Source: Ophiobolus disseminans (lineage: Eukaryota; Ascomycota; Dothideomycetes; Pleosporales; Phaeosphaeriaceae). Taken from it: 64,000 bases of DNA. How positions within the stretch are numbered: position 1 is the stretch's first letter; the number at the start of each line of letters is the position of its first letter. Location: contig MU006249.1 in assembly GCA_010093685.1 (NCBI GenBank), positions 149,096-213,095 on the forward strand, written 5' to 3'. The translations under genes were made by a program, and so were the position numbers. Below are positions 44,558 to 56,483 of this stretch, in pieces. The notes beneath the pieces were generated by a model. The model did not search any database and had not been told where the DNA came from. It saw nothing but the letters and a program-made list of their open reading frames with translations.

Positions 44558-45654
44558 ATGTTTGCGTCGTCTTTACTCTACGGCCTGCTCGCCGCCGCCA
44601 CAGCTAATGCATATTCCCATGTCAAGCACATCAACTACAGCGTCGTGCCCGGCGTCTTTCAACAGTCTGAAAACACCACAAATGCCACCGGCTTCGATTT
44701 CATCGCCGCAAACTTCGGCCTCATAAACCGGACCTATTCGTCCGACTCCTCTTGTCCAGGCCGCCGACCCTTTACACAATGGCAGCTCCTCGCCCATTAC
44801 ATCTCCACGTTGAACAAGGAAGCACCACGCAATGAGCGCTACTCAGTCCTCTTCATGGGCCGTCACGGCGAAGGTTTCCACAACGTGGCGGAATCCTACT
44901 TCGGCACGCCAGCCTGGAACTGCTACTGGTCCGAACTCGACGGCAACGGCACCGTCACATGGGCAGATGCCAAACTCACAGACGGCGGCGTGAAACAAGC
45001 CGCACGTGTCAAGGATTTCTGGGCCCATCTCATCAAGGACGAGGAGATCACGCCGCCGGAAACATACTACACAAGCCCAATGTACCGCTGCCTCGATACT
45101 GCAAAACTCACATTCACGGGCCTCGATCTGCCACGTAAGAGTCCATTTGTTCCAATCATCAAGGAGTTCTTGAGAGAGGGTATTAGCGCACATACATGCG
45201 ATCGCCGCAGCACGAGAAGCTACATCGCGCAGAACTTCCCCGGCTTCAAATTCGAACAGGGCTTTCCCGAAGAAGACCCATACTGGACCGAACTCTTCGC
45301 CGAACCACGCGCAAACCAAGACGCACGCAGCAAAACCGTTCTGGACGACATCTTCTCCAGCGACGACAGCACGTACATTAGCATCACGTCGCACTCCGGG
45401 GAGATTGGAAGTCTGCTACGAGGTACGTTGATTTGACACATTTCATGACGCTAAATCCTTACATCATCACAGTTCTCAACCACCGCGCCTTCAGCCTCTC
45501 CACCGGCGCCGCGATCCCCGTGCTCGTTAAGATTACGACGTTGAGCGGTGAAGGACCACCTACGTCGACTTTGCCCTATGCGCCGCAGAAGACGTGTGCG
45601 GTGCCGCCTACGATTCGGGATTCGAGTTGCAATGATTGCTCGTGCTGTACTTGA
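44558..45654 (+). CDS. secreted histidine phosphatase (phosphoglycerate mutase family)
   Basis: Two exons, 44558-45422 and 45473-45654, joined in frame, 348 residues. Signal peptide MFASSLLYGLLAAATANA. The catalytic RHG motif lies in SVLFMGRHGEGFHNVAESY; the second histidine is in ISITSHSGEIGSLLR; the substrate-pocket Arg is likely in TSPMYRCLDTAKL. The product is a histidine-phosphatase-clan enzyme exported from the cell, but the substrate is unknown. Several Asn-x-Ser/Thr sites (NYS, NTT, NAT) near the N-terminus suggest glycosylation. C-terminal Cys-rich tail (SSCNDCSCCT) is unusual. Confidence 0.88.
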
Positions 45655-45882
45655 TCAGCGAACCTGGAAAATGCTTAGCGTTGCAAGAGTAGGCATAGAA
45701 ATCAAATCTTGCGTCTCCATATCTCTCAGTGCTCGTTTCTTGTGGCGTGTGTTACTTGTTATGGTGTGCTCTTTCCTAGTTGTGAGACGCTAGTGGTTAG
45801 CGTGCAAACGGAGGGTCTCATATTTCTCTCACCTGCTTGCGCGGCATTGCTTCTCTCACCTCAACTCCATCACCCAAATACG

Positions 45883-46875
45883 ATGGAACACCATGACGGC
45901 CCTGAAGAGCATCTGCGCCCTTCCCATTCAACAAAGCGGCCTTTACAGGGCTTGCCTGCTGTTGGCGGTGAAGAGCGTGAGCGTGACCACAGTGCGCAAA
46001 CCCAAGAGCGCGAGCAGGGCTACCTTCAAGCACCTGATAACATCAGCTTTGCTGAGACCAGCGATGAAACGGGTAGAGAGCATACGAGTATCAAACGTAA
46101 GCGTAGCCAAGGACAGCTCTCACTACGTTCGCCCTCTCCGCCCCGAAGCCGCGTGAAGGTTGAGGAGCAGGATGAGGCATCGTCACTACAAAGCATCACC
46201 CGCCGCGATCGCGCAACACCTTTCCACGGAATGGCCGACGCATTCCGCAGCTCAGTAACCCCCGAAGAACAGGGGTTCGACTCAAGTGGATCTCGCGTTG
46301 CCGGCTCAATACCATACGATCATTTCGATGCCCGTGGATGCGGTCGCGGGAATGATCCCGCAACACTATCGAGTGCAAATTTCAAAGTGTTAATCGTGGA
46401 CCTGTACGATGAAGACAATATTTGGCAAATTCTGTGCCAAGGTACACACTTAGGAAGACAGAAGGTAGCCTCGTACCTTGGCTTCTCGAACACGAAAGAG
46501 CTATGCGACTGGGAAGAGAAGTATGAGAAACGATGGAGGTTTATTCAGGAGTGGTCAAGAAGGACTGTCATCGGATTGCAAGTGCAGCACATCTTGAGAA
46601 TCATTTGCAACAATGGCGGAGAAGAGGCTAAGGTCCTGGAGTGGTTGGAACATTACAAACAATGGGAATGCCCATTGGACGATGATTACAACAGAAATAT
46701 ACAGTGGTGCGCCAGCTCCATGCATCTGAACGAGCACGTTGCGGACGGCGTGCTTCGTAAATGCGCCATCATCGTCTGGCTCATCAAAACCTGCCGGAAT
46801 CAGTTTACTGAATCAGGGAAATTTGGAACACCGAGATCTACTTCGCAGAACGAGCGTGTACAATGTTCTCTATAG
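45883..46875 (+). CDS. hypothetical protein
   Basis: Single exon, 330 residues from MEHHDGPEEHLRPSH. The first half is charged and disordered, with a basic stretch (SIKRKRSQGQLSLRSPSPPR) like a nuclear signal. The second half from about 170 is ordered and helical: NFKVLIVDLYDEDNIWQILC, VASYLGFSNTKELCDWEEKY and HILRIICNNGGEEAKVLEWL. No family recognised. An in-frame ATG 58 codons upstream would add a hydrophobic leader, but MEHHDG is better supported. Confidence 0.6.
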   Translation: MEHHDGPEEHLRPSHSTKRPLQGLPAVGGEERERDHSAQTQEREQGYLQAPDNISFAETSDETGREHTSIKRKRSQGQLSLRSPSPPRSRVKVEEQDEASSLQSITRRDRATPFHGMADAFRSSVTPEEQGFDSSGSRVAGSIPYDHFDARGCGRGNDPATLSSANFKVLIVDLYDEDNIWQILCQGTHLGRQKVASYLGFSNTKELCDWEEKYEKRWRFIQEWSRRTVIGLQVQHILRIICNNGGEEAKVLEWLEHYKQWECPLDDDYNRNIQWCASSMHLNEHVADGVLRKCAIIVWLIKTCRNQFTESGKFGTPRSTSQNERVQCSL

Positions 46876-47004
46876 CAATATTTCGATAGTATCACTTCAA
46901 CAAGCTTCCATCTCATATTGGCTACAATTGATCCCTTACACAGCAGAAGAATGTGAATCTAAAATATTTCTGTGCACCTTTAGAACACTGCGAGGCTAAT
47001 CTAG

Positions 47005-50000
47005 CTATACCCTCGCCCGTCTCTCCCTAACAAGCCAATAAATCGCAAATATCGCTGCAATATTAAATACCGAATACACAGCGAGATACCCAAAGCTATG
47101 CCACCTTGTCCGAACCTCCACGCCGTAAAATGACAATATCGCGTTCGCGTCCTTGACCTGACAGTACGCGCAGTTGAACATTGCATCAGGATTCGCGAGA
47201 TATCCGCCCGCCATGCTTATGTAGTTGGCAAGATAGTCTGCGCAAGATAGTCCGGACGGGGGCTCGATGTGCAGGAACTCGATATCAGAACAGTGCAGCT
47301 GGGTATTAGCCAGGCCGGCCACGACGGTGCCGTCGATGAAGTAGGTGAGCGGTGATGAGCGGTAGACGAATTTCCAGAACTTGGGGAGTTGGTTGGGGGT
47401 GACAATCACACTGTCGCGTAATTAGCAAGAGAATTAGAGGTAGATCCATGAATATGGCGTCAGAAACGTACCCGCAAAACACCAACGACAGCCAGAAAAA
47501 CAGCGTCGCGACTTGCACAGCTGTCTCGGCGTGATCCATGCCCACGCCTACGGCTTGCGAAAACGTCGAGATCCACATATTAACAAGCCAAATCATACCA
47601 AACGCAAGCCCACTGCGCTCGCTCGCACCCAACGTAACATCCGAGTTGCGCCACAAGCCCGTCGGGTACCACCACGACACGAAAATCGCGAGCGCCGCAA
47701 CAGTCTGCCAGAAAAGTTCCACGAATATGTGAGCAGCGAGCATAACCGCCCAAGCGTACGTCTTGGATCTTCGCTCGCGGGCTTCGAATAAGGAGCGCCC
47801 GGACGAGAAGCGCGGGATGATTTGCTGGTCAATAGTGCTGAAGATCTGGGTGAAGAGGAAGATGGAGAAGAAGATGTTTGTTACGCCTTGGATGTCGAGG
47901 CGCGTGTTGGAGAATGAGAGGCCATTGACGAGGGTCTAGTACCGTTAGCTGTGAAGCTGTAAGAATGTCTTGGGATATACGTACCACTGAGACGCAGAGT
48001 CCCATCTTTGAGTATATGTACACTGGGTCGCGCCAGTATTCTTGGAAAACGCGTTTGTTCACTAGCATGAATTGGAGGAGGAATGGGGCCGCGTACTGGC
48101 TTTGCGTGTTGGAGCGTTGAGGGACTGATGAGTTTGGGATGGCTTCGTTCAGCGGCGCAAGCTTTTGCAGGACTTGTTGTCTCTCCGGACTCGCGGCCCA
48201 AACGCTGCACCAATTTTTCTCTGCATGTTCCATGCGCGTGCCTGCGTCTTTGGAACAACCCGTAGCATCGAGTACCCACTCCGCAGGGTTCTGCCCGACC
48301 TGGCACTTGACAGAGCCGTTCCGCTCGAAATACCCTATCAATGTTGAGGCATCGGGCCCAATGTCTCCAAAGTACAGCATCCTTCCAGTCTCGTCTAGCA
48401 GTAGTAAGCGATCGAAGATGTCAAACAGCTTCGAGGATGGCTGATGGATAGTTACGAGGATGGGTTGGCAATTATCCGCCAACTTGCGCAGAAGCATACA
48501 TATTGACCAGGCAGTTTGGCTGTCCAAGCCAGATGTCGGCTCATCTATTCACGAGTTAGCGCATGCCCGATGTGAGAGCAGCGGTGATGAAGTATATGTA
48601 CCCATAAAAAGAAGCAACTCTGGACGCGCTACCATTTCAACTGCAATACTGAGTCGCTTACGCTGCTCAACATTGAGGCCTGAAAGTTCAGCTAAATCAT
48701 CAAGTTCTCAAGACACAGTAACTTACCTTCACCCGGCGCACCAACCACAGCCTCAGCGTACGACCCCATCTCCAAAACGTCAATGACGTGGTCAACATAC
48801 GCCGACTTCTCTACCGCCGTCTTGTCTTTCGGCTGCCGCAGCTGCGCGCTGAACTCGAGAGCTTCACGGACTGTTGCGGTGGGTAGATGAATATCTTCCT
48901 GTTGGACGTATCCGATCTTGCGCTGGAAATCTGGTCCATGGTGCTTGTTGCCGAGGCAAATGTTGCCCGTTACTACCCCGACTCTAGTACGGCCGGCCAG
49001 GATGTCCAAGAGGCTCGTCTTGCCGGCGCCCGTGACGCCCTAGTCCAGTATGTGAGCGTTGAGTAACATTCGGCTGTGAGCAGTGGCACCACTTACCATG
49101 AGCGCAGTCAAAGTACCTGGTTGTACCCAGCCTTCAATGTTGGTGAGAATGTTTCGTGTCTCTTTTTTGGACTTGATCGAGTAGTTAACATTGCTCCAGT
49201 GAAAGACTTCATGTTCACTTCTTTGCTCGACCGCTTCTGTCTCGGTCAAGTGCATATGGCCTTTCCCGCCGGGCGAGTACATTGGGCGATTTCGATCGCC
49301 AGACTCCTCATCGTGCACCTTGACCAGACGCTCCTTCTTGCGCTTCCGAAACACTAGGATCTCGCCACGACTTTGTTGTGCTGGGATGTATTCAGTGGCA
49401 ATAAGATGGATCATTAAGAGGATGAGGAGCATAGAAAAGATAATACCGAGATTCCTGTGATCGTTAATAATTGATCGTAATGTGAATGGTAATGCGCTCA
49501 CCTCCATTGGTGACTCGACTTGAAACCATACTTGAGCGCGATGAAGTCGGAACCGTCCACTACAGGATTAGCAGACCGCGAGCCAATCGATGCGCAAACT
49601 TTGTTGTCCAGAGTACCAGTCTGGTAGCCAGGCCCATCCGGCGCGAAGCGAGCACACGCAAAGGATCGATTTGCAAACTAAACAGTTAATCACGAGTCAT
49701 CTGCAAAGTGCTCTTACTGACCTCGTTTACCATCAAGCTCTCATAAGCATACGCAATCGGATTCAGTCGCCGCAACCAGCCAAGCCACGGCACCATATCT
49801 TTGATCGGAATGACATAACCCGTGTAGCAAGTGAATACGATTATTATCATTGAACACGGGACCATGGTCTGTTCCATTGTTTTCGAGAGCGATCCCACCG
49901 TCCTGAAGAACATCGACATGGTCAAAACCGTGGCGAAGACGAAGAGCAGGAACGTGAAGAACGCGCCGGCTGTTCTGCGTAGATTCGTCATAAAGTAGAC

Positions 50001-51737
50001 TGTTACGTTAAACATGATGCAGGTGGCAAGCTTGTTTGGAAGATCGCAGATGAACGACGCCAAGCTCTCTGTGAATGGGTGGTACAAGGCATAGCGGCTA
50101 TGCTTCTCGACGATGGGTCGCTGCGCCCACATGGTCATGATCGATGGAAGTGTTAGTATAAACCGCAAGCGGGTGTCCGTTGGCTCGTACCTCGAAAGCT
50201 GGTGCATACGCATTGATCATGAGCGAGAAGAAGATTAGCACAGCGCGCTTGTCGACGGCATCAGTGTCATCTCCTAGATTGAAGTACACGCTACCGATTA
50301 TGATGGCGATGACTGTGTTGCCGATCACACCGGCTACAGTTGGGACGTAGTTGTTGCGCAGCCTCTGGAAGCCTCTCTGAATGCATAGGCTGAGTTGTAC
50401 CCGGATGGAAATGTAATAGGTCAAAGTCCGCTCACTGAGTCATGATTAGTTTGACGTGATGAGCCAATTTTCGTAAGCCATACCGGAGGATATCAACAGC
50501 GCAGGAAGCCCCCCTTTCACTCAAAACAGTGAGCTGCGCAAGCTCTTGTAGCAGCGCTCGGGCATAAGAGCTCCGCTGCCATGCGGCATCAAATTCTTCG
50601 GCCGATCGTGGGACACGGTCCTCGAAGCCTTTCGCAACACGACGCTCGGCCGGGTGCGTTATCGAGGTGAGAAAGTCTGCGGTCGTTGCTCGCGGATGCT
50701 TCACGAATCCCAAGTCTTGGAAATATTTCGCTGCGTGTGAGGTCGGACCGAAGTAAATTTGTCGACCTTCGTACAGTAAGGTGACTTTGTCGAAACTCTA
50801 GAATTGAAGTTCAGCGCACATTGCGAATCAAAGCTTGGAATAAATACCTCATAGATGGGTTCTGACGCTTGATAAATACTCATCAAGACGGTGGACTGTC
50901 GGATGGTACTTCTCTTCTTCACGAGTTGGACGAAACGCAACGCCGTGGCACTATCAAGTCCCCGCGTGCTATTGTCCCAGCACTGCAGCTGGGATCCGCT
51001 AATATAGACTTCCGCAATGCTTGTCCTTCGCTTCTCTCCTCCGCTGAGCCCTCGGATCATCGCGTTCCCAATCCTAGTATTGAACGCTGAATCGAGACTG
51101 AACTGCGCAGAAGCAATATGCGCTTTTTCGAGGGCCTTGGTCTTTCTCGCCGACCCGAGTACTCTTGTGGCAGCGGCAAAGGAGAGAGTTTGACCCAACG
51201 ATAGCTCCGGGAAATGGACATCCAGCTCGGCTAGGTAGATGCAGTCGCCTTTGAAGTCGCGATGCATCTGCACATATGAGATATCTGGAATCAAGAATAA
51301 GCAATTAGCGCCAGCGGTAGGTTTGGCAAGTACCCACCTTCATAGCTTATGCTCGACTGCTCTTCTACCTGCAGCCCCCGAGTTTCTCCAGATATTATCT
51401 TGAGGAATGTTGAGCAGCCACTTCTCGGCCTACCGAGTACCAGCAGGAGTTCGCCGCTTCGCACTGTTCCATTGAACCCTCGAAGAATTTGTGTCTGATT
51501 GCGTTTGTGAGATCTAACAAGGCGAACCAGAGGCTCCAAAAGGCTGAGAAAGTAGGAAGCTACTGTTTGCTGATACCTATCCGATGAATAGGTCCCATGT
51601 ACATTGAGATTACGAAACGAAACCCCAATACCAACGCCGGGCTTCTCTCCCTCGCTGCCATGTTGCTTGGATGTGTCGACGCCTAGTGGTGTAATTGGGG
51701 TGTCCATTTCGCCGCAAGCTTGGAGAGAAGCAATCAC
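47005..51737 (-). CDS. PDR-type (ABCG) ABC transporter, possibly impaired
   Basis: Full-size pleiotropic-drug-resistance transporter in about ten exons. Order: NBD1 with [10 protein letters not shown], Walker A region [13 protein letters not shown], signature [14 protein letters not shown], Walker [21 protein letters not shown]; membrane domain 1 ([20 protein letters not shown]); NBD2 with [36 protein letters not shown], signature [16 protein letters not shown], Walker [14 protein letters not shown]; membrane domain 2 ending [12 protein letters not shown]. Family: exports drugs or lipids at the plasma membrane. Odd points: Walker A of NBD1 has Arg where Gly is usual (GRPG to GRPR, AGA codon at 51423-51425). 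An intron at 50190-50121 has an acceptor that removes family text just before RPIVEKH. The N-terminus is about 100 residues shorter than usual. Confidence 0.85.
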
Positions 51738-51749
51738 GACGCTGAATTT

Positions 51750-53350
51750 GAGGCCATGAGCTTGTAAATTTCATGATTCGGAAGGTACCGGTGAAAGGTG
51801 CACATGCAAGCCGTTTTGCGAGGGCTGGCGCTAGTCTCCTAGGGCTGAATCTCCACGCCGTTTATAATCGCGTAGCTGCTCTTCGAAAACGCCGCATCTC
51901 AACGACTACTGCAGTCTTCACGCCACAAGCCTTGAAATTCTTGGTTTCATGAATCGCACGTGTCGACTTCAGCCGTACGTGGTTGCCCCGCCAATTCAAT
52001 ATTCCGAGCAAACGGTTTAAGAGATGCTGCAAGTTCAGAGTGAAATGCAGACCAAAAGTCACGAGGCTGTGATTGTAACCGAGTTCGTATTTTCCAAGTT
52101 CCAGCCCCCACCAAATCCTTCTTGAAGCCACGCGATAGCAGCTGAACGGCTGAACGTCTTGTGGCGTCCATGCAAACCTTATGCATAAACAACTAGATAA
52201 AATGGGATAAGTGAAAAACAAGACGGAGCTGATAAGCGTGTGTTCTTGCAGAAATTTCAAGCTGTGATATTCTACGGATTTCTATGTGCTTTGGACTGTC
52301 GGGTTCGTTCGTTCCCTCACACGTAGTAGGCGCACTCAAGGGCAAAGTTCACCTGATACACCTTCTAGAAAGTGAGAAATGCTAGGTACGTCAGTGCTCA
52401 GTCAGTCTCAATTGGATAGCAAATTGCCGCGTGGATGTGCGGCCTAGGGTGCCCGTCAGAGGACACTGGCGTATTCAAGCATACGCCACACCTCATGACA
52501 GTCCCCAAACCCAAGCTGAAGTTCCAACAGTAATAGCTGCAAGTCTGCCAGCTTAGGTTACGTTAATATGGAGAGAATTTAGGCATCACGATGTTCGCCA
52601 TCTCGTGCGTGGCAACGATCACCTGAATCCTGCGGGCTCATCTACTATCTCAGCCGAGCTAACGGTCAGTCTACTCTATGCCCGTGACAATGTCATCTGC
52701 GTCACATGCGTAAGACGATGCGGAACTGCGACTGAGGCGCCGTCGAAACATGCGCGGAAACTTGGATGATCTGGGCGCGGTGCCAGCGCGATTCACCAAC
52801 GCAGCCTTACAACGCTGTACTACCTCTAGTTACCTACGAGCGAAGGTGCAGGGGCTAAGTCCATAAATAGAACAAATCTCAATAAATAGAAATATTATAT
52901 AAAATATTTAAATGCGTAACTAGAAAGTTTTAGGAGCTGCCCCTACTTTTGTTTGTGATTATCAATAATTAATACCTAACGAAACATGTAAGCAAGGTAC
53001 AAAACACCTGATAAGATATCTAAGCGTCTCTTCCCTAATACCCCCTCTGGCGTCTCTCAACCATCTACTCTACTTCCTCCTATTCCTCTACTCACTCCCA
53101 CCCACCTACCTCTTCCCTACTTAACGCATACTCCTTCCTTACCAAAATACAAAAACAACCATCCTCCATTTCAAACTATTCTTAAAACAAGCTCAGCACA
53201 CATTCAACCCCACCTCACCATAAGCCATCAAATCAAATCAGGCATTTACTGAGTACTATATTGTCATACATACTATGTGTTATTATATATCGAGGTGTGT
53301 TGAGACAAGAGACTAGAGACTAGGCATTAAAAACGAGGGACGGAGGATGA
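51750..53350. other. intergenic stretch with AT-rich and pyrimidine-rich parts
   Basis: No gene supported, although frames upstream of the ABC gene (51862-52260) were examined. From about 52865 to 52925 the DNA is very AT-rich (runs such as ATATTATATAAAATATTTAAA). From about 53020 to 53220 the plus strand is dominated by C and T. This latter part lies 3' of the gene at 53364, whose transcript would be purine-rich there. Confidence 0.5.
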
Positions 53351-53363
53351 GGGATTACATAAC

Positions 53364-56084
53364 TCAACACCCCCAATCCCCCTGCTCCCCATCAACCTCC
53401 AGTGCACCATCCCCATCCGCATCCCCAATGTACTCAGCCTCCAAATCCCCACTGCCCCTACGCCGCCTAACGACGTGATTCCGCCGCGGAACGCTCAACT
53501 TTACGCCAAAGCACTTACGCTTCTTAATTCTTTCCTGGCTGACCTCATCTGCCAAAGCAGAAATAGGCGTGCGTTTACGTTTCGAGAGAGTAAGAGAAGA
53601 AGTGGCGGAAACATGCTCCCCGATCTTCCTCTTCTTCTTCCCCTCCCCAGCATACCCATCCAAGAACTCCAAACTCTCAACGCTGCTAAGACTGCGCTTG
53701 CGCGGGTTAAACGCCGCGTTCGGATGATCATCCAGGTAGCGCTTGACACTTGGGAGGTGCGGGGAGGGAATGTGTGATGAGGGTGTGGAGGGGGGATGGA
53801 AAGGTAACTGTGAGACGCGGTGGCGACGGGTGGGAGAAACAGGCGGTGGAGTATCGGTGTCAGCTTCGTTGCCTGGATCAATATCCGCGAGAGAAGGGAC
53901 GACAGGGGTGAGCGATAGAGCGAGGAGTGGCCGTTGAAAGGAGGATGCGCGACGACGCTGTGGTGTGATAGCGCTGTGCGAGAACATATGTTCCGCCTGC
54001 TGTCTGGACGTTCGGCCAGCCAAGCTGGTAGAGCAAAACGGACACGTAAAATCCATGCCCAGCTGCTCGTGCGGCAAGAACCTATTTTCCCACTCTTCCT
54101 GTAGCGTATCGGCGTGTGGCGAGTCCAGCGGCAGCGTATTCGCCGACAGCGGCACAAAGCTAGGACTAACCTGCTCCAGCCACTTCGCACACTCCGTATC
54201 CACGCGCGCAAGCCCAGGCACGCTGTCGCGACGATACAAAGCCTCGAGGTACGTCGGCGTAAATGGCTCAACATCCTGCCCACCTGCATCTTCCCCTCCC
54301 TCTCCCTCTCCCACTCCCACTTCAACAACATCCCACCCCCCATCGTCATCCCTCGTCCACGCCTCCCCGCCCCTAAGCGGCTCCGACCCCATCGCCTGGC
54401 CATAAACCTCAATACTCGCCATTTTAATCGCTATACACGCGCTACCTTGTGGGTGCACGGGCGGCGCGCTGGGGAGCTGGCCGCTTGGATACAGCGCGGG
54501 CAAGCTGTGCGCGAAGATTTTCCAAGCAGCGGAGTTGCCGCTGGCGAGCCATTTCGCGCGGTAGTGACTGAGTGTGTGGGCGAGGCCGTGGTTGTGGAGG
54601 GCGTGCTCGATGCTTGCGATGGGGTCGTTGGAGTTTGGTGGGGGTGGGGTGGTGGAGTTTTTGACGCGGGTGAAGGTTCTGGGGACTGTGCTGGGGAGGC
54701 GTTTACCAGCGACTTGGGAGTGGATGTGGTCGTCTGAGTCGTCGTCTTGAATGTCAGTGGGGTCATACTCCGGGTTGGGTGTCGTGGGATCCGCCCACTC
54801 GCCTCTGCGTGTCCTGAAGTAGTAATGCGGTACATCGCACCCTGGGAAGCGGATGAAGAATAAGTTCTCCAGCGTGCGCTCCTCCTTGAGTTGTCTGCGC
54901 CTCATCACCGCTTGATCTGAGTCGTAGTCCAGATACGCAGCCAGGTAGCACACAGCAGTCAAACGATGCTCACTCGCTTCAAGAACCTCAGCCAATTTCT
55001 TCGCCTTGTTCTTGTGGCGTTGCGCATGTCGTTTCTGCCGGTTGACTTTCTCGCCGTCGCCAAGTGGCTTGACGCGCAATAGCCTGCGGTTTTCAAGATA
55101 CCACTTGTTGTAGACGTCGGGCAGGTTCTTGGTTACGTTCCGCGGCGGGAGCGAGAAGAACATGCGTGCGTTCCAGCCCTGGATGCGAGTGCGGTCGGTC
55201 CATGCAGATGCTGGCTCGATAGTGGCCTTGCGGAGGACACCCTCCAGGACACCATTGCGAGCGGCATGTCGTGTCTGCTGCAACAGGACAGGCACATAGT
55301 CGGGATCGACACCAGGCGGGTAGGTTTGCCCGGGGAGGAACAGCTTCTCCTTGCTTTCAGTTGTGTGGATCTTGAGTGACAGGTATGAGATATGGCACGG
55401 GGTTTGCTCTAGTTTAGCTTGCCGGTGTGACACTGGAGCAGCTGTAGAAGGCATCGCAGCATACGGCCACTCGAACAGACGAAGCCTGCATTCTGGGTGG
55501 ACTGAAGGGGCCCTCGACTGCACGGTTGACTCGCTCGAGGTGCTGTCCCACGACTCTTCGCTCAGAGCCTGACCGGCCGGGCCTTGGTCTGCACCATCCG
55601 CGTCTAAGCCAAGCAATTCGTTGTGCATCTTCTCCAACTCTTCCTCATCGGGTGTGTCGTCACTAACATCCTCATCCCGATCTCTTCGAGCTTGTTTCTC
55701 TATGCGCCTTCGATGCTTCGCAGCCTCTGCTTTTAGTCGTCTGTTGTTTTCTCTCTGCTTCTCGATGGCCTGCAGTCTTTGCAGATTCTCACGGTCCAAG
55801 ACGGCTGCTCGTTCGGCGCGTTTCTTGTCCATGTCGAAGTTGGCTAGGGCTTTTGCCATCATCACTTTTTTCATATCTTTGATATAAACGCTTCGCTCGA
55901 TGCACTCGGTTTTGAGCTGCTTGTAGTCCCACTCGTCGTAGACAGTGTTGGTTTTGTGCTCGGGCTTGACTCGATGGGTGCCACCACGCCTATGGGGAGC
56001 GGCTTGTGGGGCTGGTCGGGATCCTTGTGGTGCTACATTGCGTCGCTTGTTCTGATTATTACGTTGGCCCTTACGTTTTGCCAT
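53364..56084 (-). CDS. hypothetical nuclear protein with SAP-like and zinc-finger-like parts
   Basis: Single exon, 906 residues from MAKRKGQRNNQNKRRNVAP; an earlier ATG at 56177 would add 31 residues. The N-terminus is strongly basic. About residues 50-85 (YDEWDYKQLKTECIERSVY, MMAKALANFD) resemble a SAP-type DNA-binding helix pair. A long Arg/Glu-rich coiled-coil region follows (LQAIEKQRENNRRLKAEA). Near residue 700 is a C2H2-like motif (MDFTCPFCSTSLAGRTSRQQ, AEHMFSHS). The C-terminus is basic with several Lys/Arg clusters (KKKRKIGEHV). Probably a nuclear, nucleic-acid-associated protein; no named family recognised. Confidence 0.75.
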   Translation of the reverse strand: MAKRKGQRNNQNKRRNVAPQGSRPAPQAAPHRRGGTHRVKPEHKTNTVYDEWDYKQLKTECIERSVYIKDMKKVMMAKALANFDMDKKRAERAAVLDRENLQRLQAIEKQRENNRRLKAEAAKHRRRIEKQARRDRDEDVSDDTPDEEELEKMHNELLGLDADGADQGPAGQALSEESWDSTSSESTVQSRAPSVHPECRLRLFEWPYAAMPSTAAPVSHRQAKLEQTPCHISYLSLKIHTTESKEKLFLPGQTYPPGVDPDYVPVLLQQTRHAARNGVLEGVLRKATIEPASAWTDRTRIQGWNARMFFSLPPRNVTKNLPDVYNKWYLENRRLLRVKPLGDGEKVNRQKRHAQRHKNKAKKLAEVLEASEHRLTAVCYLAAYLDYDSDQAVMRRRQLKEERTLENLFFIRFPGCDVPHYYFRTRRGEWADPTTPNPEYDPTDIQDDDSDDHIHSQVAGKRLPSTVPRTFTRVKNSTTPPPPNSNDPIASIEHALHNHGLAHTLSHYRAKWLASGNSAAWKIFAHSLPALYPSGQLPSAPPVHPQGSACIAIKMASIEVYGQAMGSEPLRGGEAWTRDDDGGWDVVEVGVGEGEGGEDAGGQDVEPFTPTYLEALYRRDSVPGLARVDTECAKWLEQVSPSFVPLSANTLPLDSPHADTLQEEWENRFLPHEQLGMDFTCPFCSTSLAGRTSRQQAEHMFSHSAITPQRRRASSFQRPLLALSLTPVVPSLADIDPGNEADTDTPPPVSPTRRHRVSQLPFHPPSTPSSHIPSPHLPSVKRYLDDHPNAAFNPRKRSLSSVESLEFLDGYAGEGKKKRKIGEHVSATSSLTLSKRKRTPISALADEVSQERIKKRKCFGVKLSVPRRNHVVRRRRGSGDLEAEYIGDADGDGALEVDGEQGDWGC

Positions 56085-56483
56085 GGTAGTGATTGGGGTA
56101 ATGTGCGTTCGCGTGGTATGCTGGATATGCTGAATCAGTTCCAAGGAAATGCGGCGCTTATAAAAAGTTAAGTGCATCGAAAGCGACGCGATGCTGTGAA
56201 CAAACTATGAGAGACAGCGGCCATCGTGACAGCACAGTCTGGCCGATATGCATGTCTTTGTGTTGCACAGAGTCAAAGAAACTGCGAATGCCTGTACTGT
56301 GTAGTGTTGTTTCTCTTTGTCCCATTGTTAGCAACTCTTGTCTCGACGTGACCACACAAAGCACAAGCTCAATAAGACATTGTTCGGTTTAATTGAAATC
56401 ATGAAAGGTCATTGCAATACGAAAATCAGGGTATCTCGCTGTACAATGTCAACTCTCGCACGCTCAATGGTTCAGAGAGTGAC

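Noticed and set aside
51862..52260. Minus-strand frames upstream of the ABC transporter as possible N-terminal exons
   Set aside because: Text does not match the PDR N-terminus and no phase-matched intron links it to the exon starting at 51737.
54114..54737. Plus-strand frame of 207 codons
   Set aside because: Antisense shadow of the 906-residue hypothetical protein.
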